Shown here: in pieces, positions 1-5,725 of the stretch
Layout: every line of letters starts with the position of its first letter
How positions within the stretch are numbered: the stretch's first letter is position 1
Assembly (NCBI GenBank): GCA_937871645.1
Contig: CALMPZ010000565.1
Coordinates: forward strand, 1-13,068
Direction: 5' to 3'
Origin: an uncultured Polymorphobacter sp.
GTDB taxonomy: Bacteria; Pseudomonadota; Alphaproteobacteria; Sphingomonadales; Sphingomonadaceae
DNA length: 13,068 nucleotides
Made by a program: the position numbers and the translations under genes
The notes under the pieces: generated by a model
What the model saw: only the letters and a program-made list of their open reading frames with translations
What the model was told of the DNA's origin: nothing
The model's database searches: none

Positions 1-184
1 GGCGTTGGTCATCGATGGCAATCTGATCGGTGCGACCGGGCCGGGCACCGCCACAGAGGTCGCGTTCGCACTGCTCACCGACCTCACATCGGAAGCAAAC
101 AGCGCCCGCATCCGCGCTTTGATGCGCGTGCCGCGCCCCGCCGCCGCGTGGTGGAGCGAGCCGCAGGTTCCGGTTTCATCATGA
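1..184 (+). CDS. DJ-1/PfpI family protein, C-terminal fragment (cut by window start)
   Basis: Reading from base 2 gives an open frame of 60 residues ending at a TGA at 182-184; the start lies outside the window. The visible part contains VIDGNLIGATGPGTATE, the late strand-turn-helix segment of DJ-1/PfpI (class I glutamine amidotransferase-like) proteins, followed by an Arg-rich tail with RIRALMRVPRP and a Trp-Trp pair. The same tail design (RDRMRIPTPSSRWY) ends the second DJ-1 protein of this window at 3566-4189, so the two are close paralogs of one subfamily. The nucleophilic cysteine is upstream of the window. Members act as cytoplasmic glyoxalase/deglycase-like or stress proteins, but the activity of this subfamily cannot be read from a fragment. 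Its stop overlaps the next start as ATGA, implying translational coupling. Confidence 0.85.
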   Translation, partial: ALVIDGNLIGATGPGTATEVAFALLTDLTSEANSARIRALMRVPRPAAAWWSEPQVPVSS

Positions 185-762
185 GCGCTACGGACACGGC
201 GTTCAGCCCGGCGGTGAAGGCCGTTCAGGCGCGCAAAGGGTCGCGCGAAATCTATGCCGGCATGGAGATGGGCGACACCATCGACGACAATCTCGCGGCC
301 TTCATCGCGGCGCGCGACAGCTTCTATCTGGCCAGCGCCGGCGCTGATGGCCAGCCCTATATCCAGCACCGCGGTGGCCCGGCGGGATTCCTGCGCGTCA
401 TCGATGACCGCACGCTGGGCTTCGCCGATCTGCGCGGCAACCGCCAGTTCATCTCGACGGGGAACTTCACCGAGAACCCCAAGGCGTTCATCTTCCTGAT
501 GGACTATGCGCACCGCCAGCGCGTCAAGATCTGGGGGCGCATGCGGGTTGTCGAGGACGACCCGGCGCTGATCGCGTCGCTGCTGCCGCCTGCCGGCAAG
601 CTGCGTGCCGAAGCGGCTATGCTGTTCACCATCACCGCCTGGGATGCCAATTGCCCCGCGCACATCCCGCAGCTGTTCCCTGCCGCCGATGTCGCTGCCG
701 TGCTGGCCGCGCGCGACGCCCGCATCGCCGCGCTCGAGGCGGAACTGTCGGCCCGGCGCTGA
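181..762 (+). CDS. Pyridoxamine 5'-phosphate oxidase-fold FMN-binding protein
   Basis: A 193-residue cytoplasmic protein of the PPOX split-barrel flavin family. The core spans about residues 35-125: FYLASAGADGQPYIQHRGG gives the first strands, FADLRGNRQFISTGNFTENP is the FMN-phosphate-contacting strand-loop typical of the family, and DYAHRQRVKIWGRMRVVED is the late barrel strand. The last 25 residues (AARDARIAALEAELSARR) form a short amphipathic, coiled-coil-like helix. The start at 181 is chosen because its ATG overlaps the upstream TGA (ATGA) and because the family usually begins here; a GTG 33 bases upstream would extend into the neighbour. The substrate is unknown; relatives reduce or bind flavin, F420 or haem. 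The DJ-1 and AhpD-like neighbours suggest a redox-stress role, which is inference. Confidence 0.9.
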   Translation: MSATDTAFSPAVKAVQARKGSREIYAGMEMGDTIDDNLAAFIAARDSFYLASAGADGQPYIQHRGGPAGFLRVIDDRTLGFADLRGNRQFISTGNFTENPKAFIFLMDYAHRQRVKIWGRMRVVEDDPALIASLLPPAGKLRAEAAMLFTITAWDANCPAHIPQLFPAADVAAVLAARDARIAALEAELSARR

Positions 763-769
763 ATTTCGC

Positions 770-794
770 AAAATGGAACAATCCATTCCATTTT
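770..794. promoter_or_regulatory. 9-bp inverted repeat, candidate operator upstream of the AhpD-like operon
   Basis: AAAATGGAA at 770-778 and TTCCATTTT at 786-794 are perfect reverse complements around a 7-base spacer. A second, overlapping inverted pair (ATGGA at 773-777, TCCAT at 782-786) reuses the left half-site, so three TGGA-type half-sites lie in 25 bases. The site is AT-rich in GC-rich surroundings, lies 8 bases after the PPOX stop and about 90 bases before the AhpD-like start. This fits a LysR- or TetR-type operator with the promoter just downstream. A weak terminator hairpin followed by TTTTT is the alternative, but an A/T-rich stem makes a poor terminator. No regulator gene is in the window. 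Confidence 0.4.
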
Positions 795-881
795 TCCAAT
801 ATTCTTACCGACAGCCTAGCGCTGCATAGCAGTTTCACCAGGCGGGATCTTCCGCCGGTCACGCCAGTCAAGGAGAACCCC

Positions 882-1430
882 ATGTCACGCATCCCCACCC
901 CCGCCGCGATCGCCGCCGCGCCCGAAGCGTCGCGCCCGCTGCTCGAAGCCGTCAACAAGCAGCTCGGCGTCGTGCCGAACATGTTCCGCTTGATTTCCAA
1001 CAGTCCCGCCGCGCTCGAAGGCTATCTCGGCCTCAACGGCGCACTGGCCAAGGGCGCGCTGCCGGCCGCGACGCGCGAACGCATCGCGCTTGCCGTCGCC
1101 CAGATCAACGACTGCGGCTATTGCCTCGCCGCGCATACCTATCTGGGCAGCAACCTTGCCAAACTCGACGCCGCCGAGATTGCCGCCAACCGCCACGGCA
1201 GCTCGAACGATGCCAAGGCTGCGGTTGCCGTCAGCTTTGCGGCAAAGATTGCGCGCCAGCGCGGCGCGGTTGATGCCGCTGATGTCGAGGCGGTCCGTGC
1301 CGCCGGCTACAGCGACGCCGCCATCGTCGAGATCGTCGCGCATGTCGCGGTCAACACGCTGACCAACTACATCAACGAAGTCCTCGGCACTGCAATCGAC
1401 TTCCCCGAAGTCGAGGCACTGGCGGCTTGA
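882..1430 (+). CDS. Carboxymuconolactone decarboxylase / AhpD-like peroxidase-related protein
   Basis: A 182-residue all-helical protein of the AhpD/CMD fold. The active-site segment is QINDCGYCLAAHTYL, with Cys78, Cys81 and His85 in the CxxCxxxH arrangement used for alkylhydroperoxidase and protein-disulfide chemistry; Glu66 in TRERIAL is the usual upstream acidic residue. The C-terminal half has AAGYSDAAIVEIVAHVAVNTLTNYINEVLGTAIDFP, characteristic of the peroxidase-related subgroup rather than of true 4-carboxymuconolactone decarboxylase. The ATG at 882 has AGGAG at 871-875, 6 bases away; the open frame continues upstream to 651 only because it overlaps PPOX in another frame. It probably heads an operon with the following genes. 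Peroxide or disulfide reduction is likely from the intact motif; the physiological substrate is unknown. Confidence 0.92.
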   Translation: MSRIPTPAAIAAAPEASRPLLEAVNKQLGVVPNMFRLISNSPAALEGYLGLNGALAKGALPAATRERIALAVAQINDCGYCLAAHTYLGSNLAKLDAAEIAANRHGSSNDAKAAVAVSFAAKIARQRGAVDAADVEAVRAAGYSDAAIVEIVAHVAVNTLTNYINEVLGTAIDFPEVEALAA

Positions 1431-1436
1431 CGTCGT

Positions 1437-1472
1437 GGCGGACGGGGTTCCCCCCCCTTGGCCCCGTCCGCC
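1437..1472 (+). terminator. GC-rich hairpin between the AhpD-like and DUF1348 genes
   Basis: GGCGGACGGGG (1437-1447) pairs perfectly with CCCCGTCCGCC (1462-1472) across a 14-base C-rich loop. In RNA the stem extends by a U-G and a G-C pair to 13 pairs. There is no U-tract after it, so it is not a canonical intrinsic terminator. It sits 6 bases after one stop and about 33 bases before the next start, so it may partly terminate transcription, set relative transcript levels or protect an mRNA end. Confidence 0.5.
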
Positions 1473-1505
1473 GCTTCGCCCCACGCAAATTCACGGAGAC
1501 CCCCC

Positions 1506-1970
1506 ATGTCGCGTCCACCTCTGCCCCCGTTCACCATCGCCAGCGCCGCTGAAAAGGTGCGCCTTGCCGAAGACGGCTGGAACAGCCGCGATCCGGCGCG
1601 CGTCGCGCTCGCCTATACCCCCGACTGCAGCTGGCGCAATCGCGCCGAGTTCGTCACCGGGCGCAGCGCGATCGAAGCACTGCTGACCCGCAAATGGGCG
1701 CGCGAGCTCGATTACCGGCTGATCAAGGAAGTCTGGGCGCACGACGGTAATCGCATCGCCGTGCGCTTCGCCTATGAATATCACGACGACAGCGGCCAAT
1801 GGTTCCGCGCCTATGGCAATGAAAACTGGGAGTTCGATGCCGATGGCCTGATGCGTCGCCGCATCGCCAGCATCAACGAGCACCCCATCGCCGCGACCGA
1901 CCGCTGTTTCCACTGGCCGCTGGGTCGCCGCCCCGATGATCATCCCGGGCTGAGCGATTTCGGTTTCTGA
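1506..1970 (+). CDS. DUF1348 family protein (NTF2-like fold)
   Basis: A 154-residue protein matching the DUF1348/SnoaL-like NTF2-fold group along its full length. Landmarks are [20 protein letters not shown] at the N-terminal helix, [32 protein letters not shown], the strand [41 protein letters not shown], and the highly conserved tail [20 protein letters not shown]. The fold forms a cone-shaped pocket, but no reaction is established for DUF1348. The ATG at 1506 is chosen for the GGAG at 1495-1498 (7 bases away) and because the family starts here; an upstream TTG in frame lacks support. It is 75 bases downstream of the AhpD-like gene with a strong hairpin between. DUF1348 next to AhpD/CMD and PPOX genes is a pattern I have seen in proteobacteria. 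Confidence 0.93.
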   Translation: MSRPPLPPFTIASAAEKVRLAEDGWNSRDPARVALAYTPDCSWRNRAEFVTGRSAIEALLTRKWARELDYRLIKEVWAHDGNRIAVRFAYEYHDDSGQWFRAYGNENWEFDADGLMRRRIASINEHPIAATDRCFHWPLGRRPDDHPGLSDFGF

Positions 1971-1994
1971 CACCTGCTGTTTGGGAGAATGACC

Positions 1995-2219
1995 ATGTCC
2001 AACCGATCGGTATGCCTTGCGGCCGACAAGCCATGGCAGCTGGGTTATGCCATCGCCTGCGCAGCCCTGCTCGGCTTTGGCGGTCACGCGTTCAGCCTTG
2101 GCGACAACCCGGCGGGCTTTCGGCTCCAGGCGATCTTCTTTGCCCTGCTGTTCGGCCTCATCCTGTTGCCGCTGTTTGAAAATTGGTGGCGCGATTGTCA
2201 GCCGACACCGAAATCCTGA
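1995..2219 (+). CDS. Small two-helix membrane protein, family not recognised
   Basis: A 74-residue protein with two hydrophobic segments, about residues 16-33 (LGYAIACAALLGFGGHAF) and 45-62 (AIFFALLFGLILLPLFENWW), joined by a short polar loop with SLGDNPAGFR and ending in a charged, Pro-rich tail. It should be an inner-membrane hairpin. Two ATGs are available; the second, at 1995, is chosen because GGGAG at 1983-1987 is 7 bases from it but only 1 base from the ATG at 1989. It begins 24 bases after the DUF1348 stop and ends 13 bases before the next start, so it is probably co-transcribed. I cannot assign a family or function. Real coding potential is supported by the ribosome site, spacing and a plausible topology. 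Confidence 0.65.
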   Translation: MSNRSVCLAADKPWQLGYAIACAALLGFGGHAFSLGDNPAGFRLQAIFFALLFGLILLPLFENWWRDCQPTPKS

Positions 2220-2232
2220 CTGGTAGCCTGTA

Positions 2233-2583
2233 ATGCCCGTTGTTCTGGAAGACCGACTTCGAATTCAGGTTGAAATCGCGTTGGCAGACAGCTGCGGCTG
2301 CGCGCAAACGCGTGCGCGGCAGGAAAACCGGGCGCGCGCCGCCGGCCTTTCGGGTGCCGAGATTGACTCGGCGCGCGCAGGCCGGTGTTTCGACATGCGG
2401 GCCAACGCCGCTGTCGTCCTCGCCTGTGCCTTGCGAAAGGATTCCACCCCGCCCGGAGCGCCAGTCGGGGCTCCGCTCGCCGCCAAGGCCCGCCGCGCCG
2501 GCCTCAGCCTCACTGAAATCGCCGCCGTTCAGGCAATGGTTGAGGCGAGCCGGGCGGAAGACCGCCAGGAGAAATCGTCATGA
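2233..2583 (+). CDS. AhpD/CMD-like protein with degenerate active site (tentative)
   Basis: A 116-residue frame whose organisation resembles the AhpD/CMD helical repeat. LEDRLRIQVEIALADSCGCA corresponds to the helix leading into the active site, RARAAGLSGAEIDSARAGR to the helix after it, MRANAAVVLACALR to the next, and ARRAGLSLTEIAAVQAMVEA to the last. The catalytic CxxCxxxH is not preserved: only Cys-Gly-Cys (residues 21 and 23) remains and no His follows, so peroxidase activity is unlikely. The C-terminal NxLxNYxN helix of its intact neighbour at 882-1430 is also absent. No clear Shine-Dalgarno precedes the ATG; translation may be coupled to the small membrane gene 13 bases upstream. Its stop overlaps the following small ORF as ATGA. 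It could be a diverged paralog, a regulatory pseudo-enzyme or a decaying gene. The family call is my own alignment by eye. Confidence 0.5.
   Translation: MPVVLEDRLRIQVEIALADSCGCAQTRARQENRARAAGLSGAEIDSARAGRCFDMRANAAVVLACALRKDSTPPGAPVGAPLAAKARRAGLSLTEIAAVQAMVEASRAEDRQEKSS
2567..2571 (+). promoter_or_regulatory. Shine-Dalgarno site supporting the 51-codon ORF
   Basis: AGGAG at 2567-2571 lies 8 bases upstream of the ATG at 2580, ideal spacing for initiation. No other plausible start lies at that distance, so the site decides that the short frame beginning at 2580 is likely translated. It is embedded in the end of the preceding coding region. Confidence 0.6.
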
Positions 2584-2735
2584 ACAGCAGTCCGGCCGGA
2601 CCCATGGCGGCCGGCCCGATTTCACGGAGCTGGTCGGTCACGCCGATGGCGCCGTACCCGCCTGGCCACCAAGTCCGACCCATTTTGGGGCCCACCGGCC
2701 CTGCAGCCCAATCAAGCCAAAGGCAGACGCCATGA
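2580..2735 (+). CDS. Small ORF, 51 residues, coupled by ATGA overlaps on both sides
   Basis: The ATG at 2580 overlaps the TGA of the preceding gene (ATGA), and its own TGA at 2733-2735 overlaps the ATG of the glutathione transferase (again ATGA). A strong AGGAG stands 8 bases before the start. The product would be 51 residues, rich in Pro, Gly, Ser and Ala, beginning MNSSPAGPMAAGPISRSW and ending SSQRQTP; it has no hydrophobic segment, Cys or recognised motif. Ribosomes leaving the upstream gene could reinitiate here and be delivered to the transferase start, so it may serve as a coupling leader as much as a functional peptide. It could instead be the residue of a longer gene. Translation is well supported by signals; function is unknown. 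Confidence 0.5.
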   Translation: MNSSPAGPMAAGPISRSWSVTPMAPYPPGHQVRPILGPTGPAAQSSQRQTP

Positions 2736-3361
2736 TCGAAGTCTACACCAGCCCCACGCCCAACGGCATCAAGGTTCCCATTGCACTCGAAGAGCTGGGC
2801 TTGCCGTATCATCTGCACCGCGTCGACCTGAGCAACGGCGGAGCTGCGGTCCCGGAACTCGTTGCGATTAATCCCAATGCCAAGATACCCGCGATCATCG
2901 ACAGGCATGCCGACGGCCAATCGGTGACCGTTTTCGAATCCGGTGCGATCTTGATCTATTTGGCCGATCTGAAACCCGGCCTCGCCGCTGCCGGCGCCGC
3001 GGCCCGTGCGGCGACGTTGAGCTGGCTGTTCCTGCAGGTGGCAGGTCTCGGCCCAAGCTTTGGCAATGCCGGATTCTTTTTGCGCAATGACCCGTCAAAC
3101 CGGGTCGCCATAACGCGATTTCAGGGCGAGGCACGGCGTCATCTTGCCGTGCTTGATCAACGTCTTGCCGAAACCGCGTGGCTCAACGGCGAGGCCTATT
3201 CGATAGCCGATATCGCGCATTTCGGGTGGGTCCGTTCAGCCAGCTATGCCGGGCTGGAGCTTTCCGAACATCGATTTGCGCATGAATGGGTTAAACGCAT
3301 TGAACAGCGCGAAGCGGTGCAGCGCGCCATTGCGCGGTGCCTTGGCGAAAGCCCTGCCTGA
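2732..3361 (+). CDS. Glutathione S-transferase, YfcG/Ure2p-like (nu-class type)
   Basis: A 209-residue cytosolic enzyme. The N-terminal thioredoxin-like domain (about 1-85) opens with VYTSPTPNGIKVPIALEELGLPY; Thr9 and Asn11 fall where YfcG-type transferases place their glutathione-interacting Thr and Asn in place of the classical Tyr/Ser. NPNAKIPAI has the cis-Pro, and FESGAILIYLAD has the Glu-Ser pair that holds the gamma-glutamyl group. The helical C-terminal domain (about 95-209) contains AWLNGEAYSIADIAHFGWV, the usual N-capping SIAD motif. E. coli YfcG acts as a GSH-dependent disulfide reductase, so reduction of disulfides or peroxides is plausible here. The ATG at 2732 overlaps the stop of the 51-codon ORF; a long in-frame extension upstream to 2240 is non-coding shadow. 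Third-position base choice looks less GC-biased than in lldD or the mod genes. Confidence 0.9.
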   Translation: MIEVYTSPTPNGIKVPIALEELGLPYHLHRVDLSNGGAAVPELVAINPNAKIPAIIDRHADGQSVTVFESGAILIYLADLKPGLAAAGAAARAATLSWLFLQVAGLGPSFGNAGFFLRNDPSNRVAITRFQGEARRHLAVLDQRLAETAWLNGEAYSIADIAHFGWVRSASYAGLELSEHRFAHEWVKRIEQREAVQRAIARCLGESPA

Positions 3362-3375
3362 ACTGCAGCGGCCGA

Positions 3376-3406
3376 CGGGTCATTGACCGGGGCCTTGCCC
3401 GACCCG
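3376..3406 (+). terminator. Bulged hairpin after the glutathione transferase gene (tentative)
   Basis: CGGGTC (3376-3381) pairs with GACCCG (3401-3406), enclosing an inner GGGC-CTT-GCCC hairpin (3390-3400) with an 8-base bulge on the left side. An alternative 11-base palindrome, GGTCA-T-TGACC, occupies 3378-3388. It begins about 15 bases after the transferase stop, where a transcript end would be expected. No U-run follows, so the terminator call is weak. Confidence 0.3.
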
Positions 3407-3565
3407 GGAACCCCCTGGCGGTGCCGCCTTTCGTCATTGATCCGGCGGCTGTGCGCAACGGCGTGCCGCGTTCGGCGACATAAGGATGGCCGGCCGTAGC
3501 CATACTGTAATATGCGTGTCCCATCTGGGGCTGACCTCATGTGGTCCGACCGACGGGGCTCACGC

Positions 3566-4189
3566 ATGCAAAAGCGGGTTTTGATACTACTGTCCAATGG
3601 CTTCGAGGTCATGGAGGCGGGATGCTTTACCGAGGTATTTGGCTGGGCGTCGATCTACGGCGAAGCTGGGTTCGAACAGCTCTCGGTTGGCCTGCGAAGC
3701 CCGGTCACCACCACATTCGGATTTGATGTGCTGCCCGAAAAGCTGTTGACGGAAATCAACGCCGAGGAATTTGACGCGTTGGTCATACCCGGTGGCTTTG
3801 CCGACGCGGGCTTTTACGAGGAAGCCCTGTCCGAACCGTTTCTCGATGTGGTTCGAAACTTCGATAGACGACAGGCGCCGATCGCCGCGGTTTGCGTGGG
3901 CTCCCTGTCACTCGCCGCCGCTGGGGTGCTGAATGGCAGAAAGGCGACGGTCTACCATCAGATCGGCGGCACGCGCAAAGCCGAACTGGAAAGTCATGGC
4001 ACCGTCTTTATCGATGAACCGCTCGTAATGGATGGCCACTTGATGACTTCAACCGGGCCCGGGACGGGGATCGAACTCGCGCTAAAGTTGCTGGAAATGC
4101 TATCCACACCAAAATTTGCCCGGGAAATTCGTGACCGCATGCGAATCCCAACCCCTAGTTCCAGATGGTATCAAACAGCACAGGTTTGA
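3566..4189 (+). CDS. DJ-1/PfpI family protein
   Basis: A 207-residue protein with a full DJ-1/PfpI fold. KRVLILLSNGFEVMEAG forms the first strand and loop with the conserved acidic Glu14; ALVIPGGFAD is the oxyanion-side loop; APIAAVCVGSLSLAAAGVL is the nucleophile elbow with Cys110; MDGHLMTSTGPGTGIELALKLLE is the late conserved segment. The His that often follows the nucleophilic Cys is replaced by Val111, so a proteolytic triad is unlikely and glyoxalase, deglycase or hydratase-like chemistry is more probable. The ATG at 3566 is chosen because homology begins there; in-frame ATGs at 3512 and 3539 would add 18 or 9 residues without family counterpart. A 204-base gap precedes it, so it may have its own promoter. 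It is a paralog of the fragment at the window start, and its codons are less GC-biased than most neighbours. Confidence 0.92.
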   Translation: MQKRVLILLSNGFEVMEAGCFTEVFGWASIYGEAGFEQLSVGLRSPVTTTFGFDVLPEKLLTEINAEEFDALVIPGGFADAGFYEEALSEPFLDVVRNFDRRQAPIAAVCVGSLSLAAAGVLNGRKATVYHQIGGTRKAELESHGTVFIDEPLVMDGHLMTSTGPGTGIELALKLLEMLSTPKFAREIRDRMRIPTPSSRWYQTAQV

Positions 4190-4576
4190 TGTATTGGGCT
4201 GGCTTGACTGCCTCACTTGTAGAGACCGATCGTCCGGCTATCAGGCTGCAGAATGGCCGCCTTGGGCACAAAGCGGAACGACAGCTCAAGCCAAGTCGGT
4301 GACGCTTTCGAGACAACAGGCATGGCGGTGGAACGCAAGCCAGTCTGCCCCCGACAGTGCGGGTTTGGGGCAGCGTGGCCGAGCGGTATCGAGACTTCCC
4401 AGTGAATACCGTTCGCGCCTTCGTCATGCTTGGCGCACAGCTCTTTCAAATGCGGCGTTCAACGCGCGCGGACTGTGCCAGCGCGTTGGGTTCTTGCGCA
4501 ATGGGCAGCGTGCGGCCAATGTCACGGGCGATAGTGCGACCGCGCAGCGCAGTGTTGGCCGTACGGAGAATTCGCC
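4190..4576. other. Gene-free stretch between the DJ-1 gene and lldD
   Basis: These 387 bases hold no frame on either strand that I can recognise as a gene. Short open stretches exist, but their translations look random or are antisense shadows of lldD. On the minus strand one reads LSFRFVPKAAILQPD, which resembles the RFVPKADI-type spurious peptides made when repetitive intergenic DNA of alphaproteobacteria is translated; that marks a probable repeat relic around 4230-4330. A small inverted repeat, CGGTAT/ATACCG (4384-4389, 4406-4411), lies in the middle. The last part must contain the lldD promoter, but I see no confident -35/-10 pair. A GGAG at 4565-4568 serves lldD. Confidence 0.6.
4257..4276. 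repeat. Short hairpin of a dispersed intergenic repeat type (tentative)
   Basis: CCGCCTTG (4257-4264) and CAAAGCGG (4269-4276) pair with a single mismatch around a GGCA loop. The consensus CCGCTTTGGG-N-CAAAGCGG and its spurious translations (RFVPKAAI) recur in alphaproteobacterial intergenic DNA in my recollection. Only one copy is in this window, so the repeat claim rests on that resemblance and has not been tested. Confidence 0.35.
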
Positions 4577-5719
4577 ATGCGACCACCATCGATTTGGGAC
4601 TATCGGGCTGCGGCGCAGCGCAAGCTGCCGCGTTTCTTGTTCGATTATGTTGACGGCGGCTCGTATGGCGAGGTGACGCTGCGTCGCAATGTTGCCGACC
4701 TCGAAGCTGTGGCGCTGCGCCAGCGCGTGCTGCGCGACGTGTCGGCGATTGACCTTTCGACCACATTGTTCGGGCAGCGCCAGGCGGTGCCGATTGCGCT
4801 GGCGCCGGTTGGGCTGGCCGGGATGAACGCCCGGCGCGGCGAAGTGCAGGCGGCGCGTGCCGCACAGGCCGCCGGCATTCCGTTCTGCCTGTCGACAGTC
4901 TCGGTATGTCCGCTCGCTGAAGTCACTGCGGCGGTGGCGCAGCCGATCTGGTTCCAGCTCTATATGATCCGCGACCGCAGCTTCATGCGCGACCTGCTGG
5001 TGCAGGCGCGCGAGGCCGGGTGCTCGGCGCTGGTGTTCACTGTCGATTTGCCGGTGCCCGGCGCCCGCTACCGCGACTATCGTTCGGGGCTGGCCGGCGC
5101 GCCGGGACTGGGCGGGGTGCTGCGCCGCGCCGCGCAGGTCGCGACACGGCCGCGCTGGGCGTGGGATGTCGGGCTGCACGGGCGTCCGCACAGTCTGGGC
5201 AATGTCGCGCCGGTGCTGGGCTCCAAGACCGGCCTTGAAGACTTCTTCGCGTGGATGGCGCAGAATTTCGACCCGCGCGTCACCTGGGCCGACCTCGAGG
5301 CGATTCGCGCCGAATGGTCCGGGCCGCTGATCGTCAAAGGCATATTGGATGCGCAGGACGCGGTGCAGGCCGCCAACGCCGGCGCCGACGGTATCGTCGT
5401 ATCGAACCATGGCGGACGGCAATTAGACGGGGTGTTGTCGACGGCGCGCGCGTTGCCGGCGATCGCCGAAGCGGTGGGCGACCGGCTGACGGTGCTGGCC
5501 GACGGCGGTGTACGCTCGGGACTCGATGTCGTGCGCATGCTGGCGCTCGGTGCAAAGGGCGTGCTGCTCGGCCGCGCCTGGGCCTATGCGCTGGCGGCGG
5601 GTGGCGAGGCGGGCGTCGCGCACATGCTCAAGGTGGTCGAGGCGGAGATGCGCGCGGCGATGGCGCTGACCGGCGTCACCAATATCGCATCGATCGACCG
5701 CAACGCGCTGGTCGGCTGA
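4577..5719 (+). CDS. lldD: FMN-dependent L-lactate dehydrogenase (alpha-hydroxy-acid oxidase family)
   Basis: A 380-residue TIM-barrel flavoenzyme, slightly shorter than E. coli LldD (396), that oxidises L-lactate to pyruvate at the inner face of the membrane and passes electrons to the respiratory chain. The substrate and FMN residues are present: Tyr24 in FDYVDGG, the APVGLAGM strand (76-83), LSTVSV (105-110), WFQLYM with Gln127 and Tyr129, [17 protein letters not shown] with Thr155 and Arg164, Lys254 in IVKGI, the catalytic His278 and Arg281 in [10 protein letters not shown], and the phosphate-binding DGGVRSG (309-315) and GR (332-333). The ATG at 4577 has GGAG 8 bases upstream. It stands alone, without lldP or lldR in view. 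Related 2-hydroxy acids such as glycolate or mandelate are possible substrates, but the motif pattern favours lactate. It converges on the minus-strand MBL gene with only 6 bases between stops. Confidence 0.9.
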   Translation: MRPPSIWDYRAAAQRKLPRFLFDYVDGGSYGEVTLRRNVADLEAVALRQRVLRDVSAIDLSTTLFGQRQAVPIALAPVGLAGMNARRGEVQAARAAQAAGIPFCLSTVSVCPLAEVTAAVAQPIWFQLYMIRDRSFMRDLLVQAREAGCSALVFTVDLPVPGARYRDYRSGLAGAPGLGGVLRRAAQVATRPRWAWDVGLHGRPHSLGNVAPVLGSKTGLEDFFAWMAQNFDPRVTWADLEAIRAEWSGPLIVKGILDAQDAVQAANAGADGIVVSNHGGRQLDGVLSTARALPAIAEAVGDRLTVLADGGVRSGLDVVRMLALGAKGVLLGRAWAYALAAGGEAGVAHMLKVVEAEMRAAMALTGVTNIASIDRNALVG

Positions 5720-5725
5720 CCCGCC

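Noticed and set aside
2240..2731. Upstream in-frame extension of the glutathione transferase by 164 codons
   Set aside because: The extension overlaps the degenerate AhpD-like gene and the 51-codon ORF in another frame, and reads as Arg/Pro/Ser-rich noise; transferase homology starts exactly at the ATG at 2732.
3512..3565. Longer start for the second DJ-1 gene (ATG at 3512 or 3539)
   Set aside because: The added 18 or 9 residues are hydrophilic and have no counterpart in the family, which begins at the KRVLIL strand; ribosome sites do not discriminate clearly, so a small doubt remains.
4371..4411. tRNA-like sequence (GCGTGGCCGAGCGGTAT, like the 5' part of a Ser/Leu tRNA)
   Set aside because: No acceptor-stem partner, no proper anticodon stem and no GTTCGA-type T-loop at the required distance; only a small CGGTAT/ATACCG inverted repeat is present.
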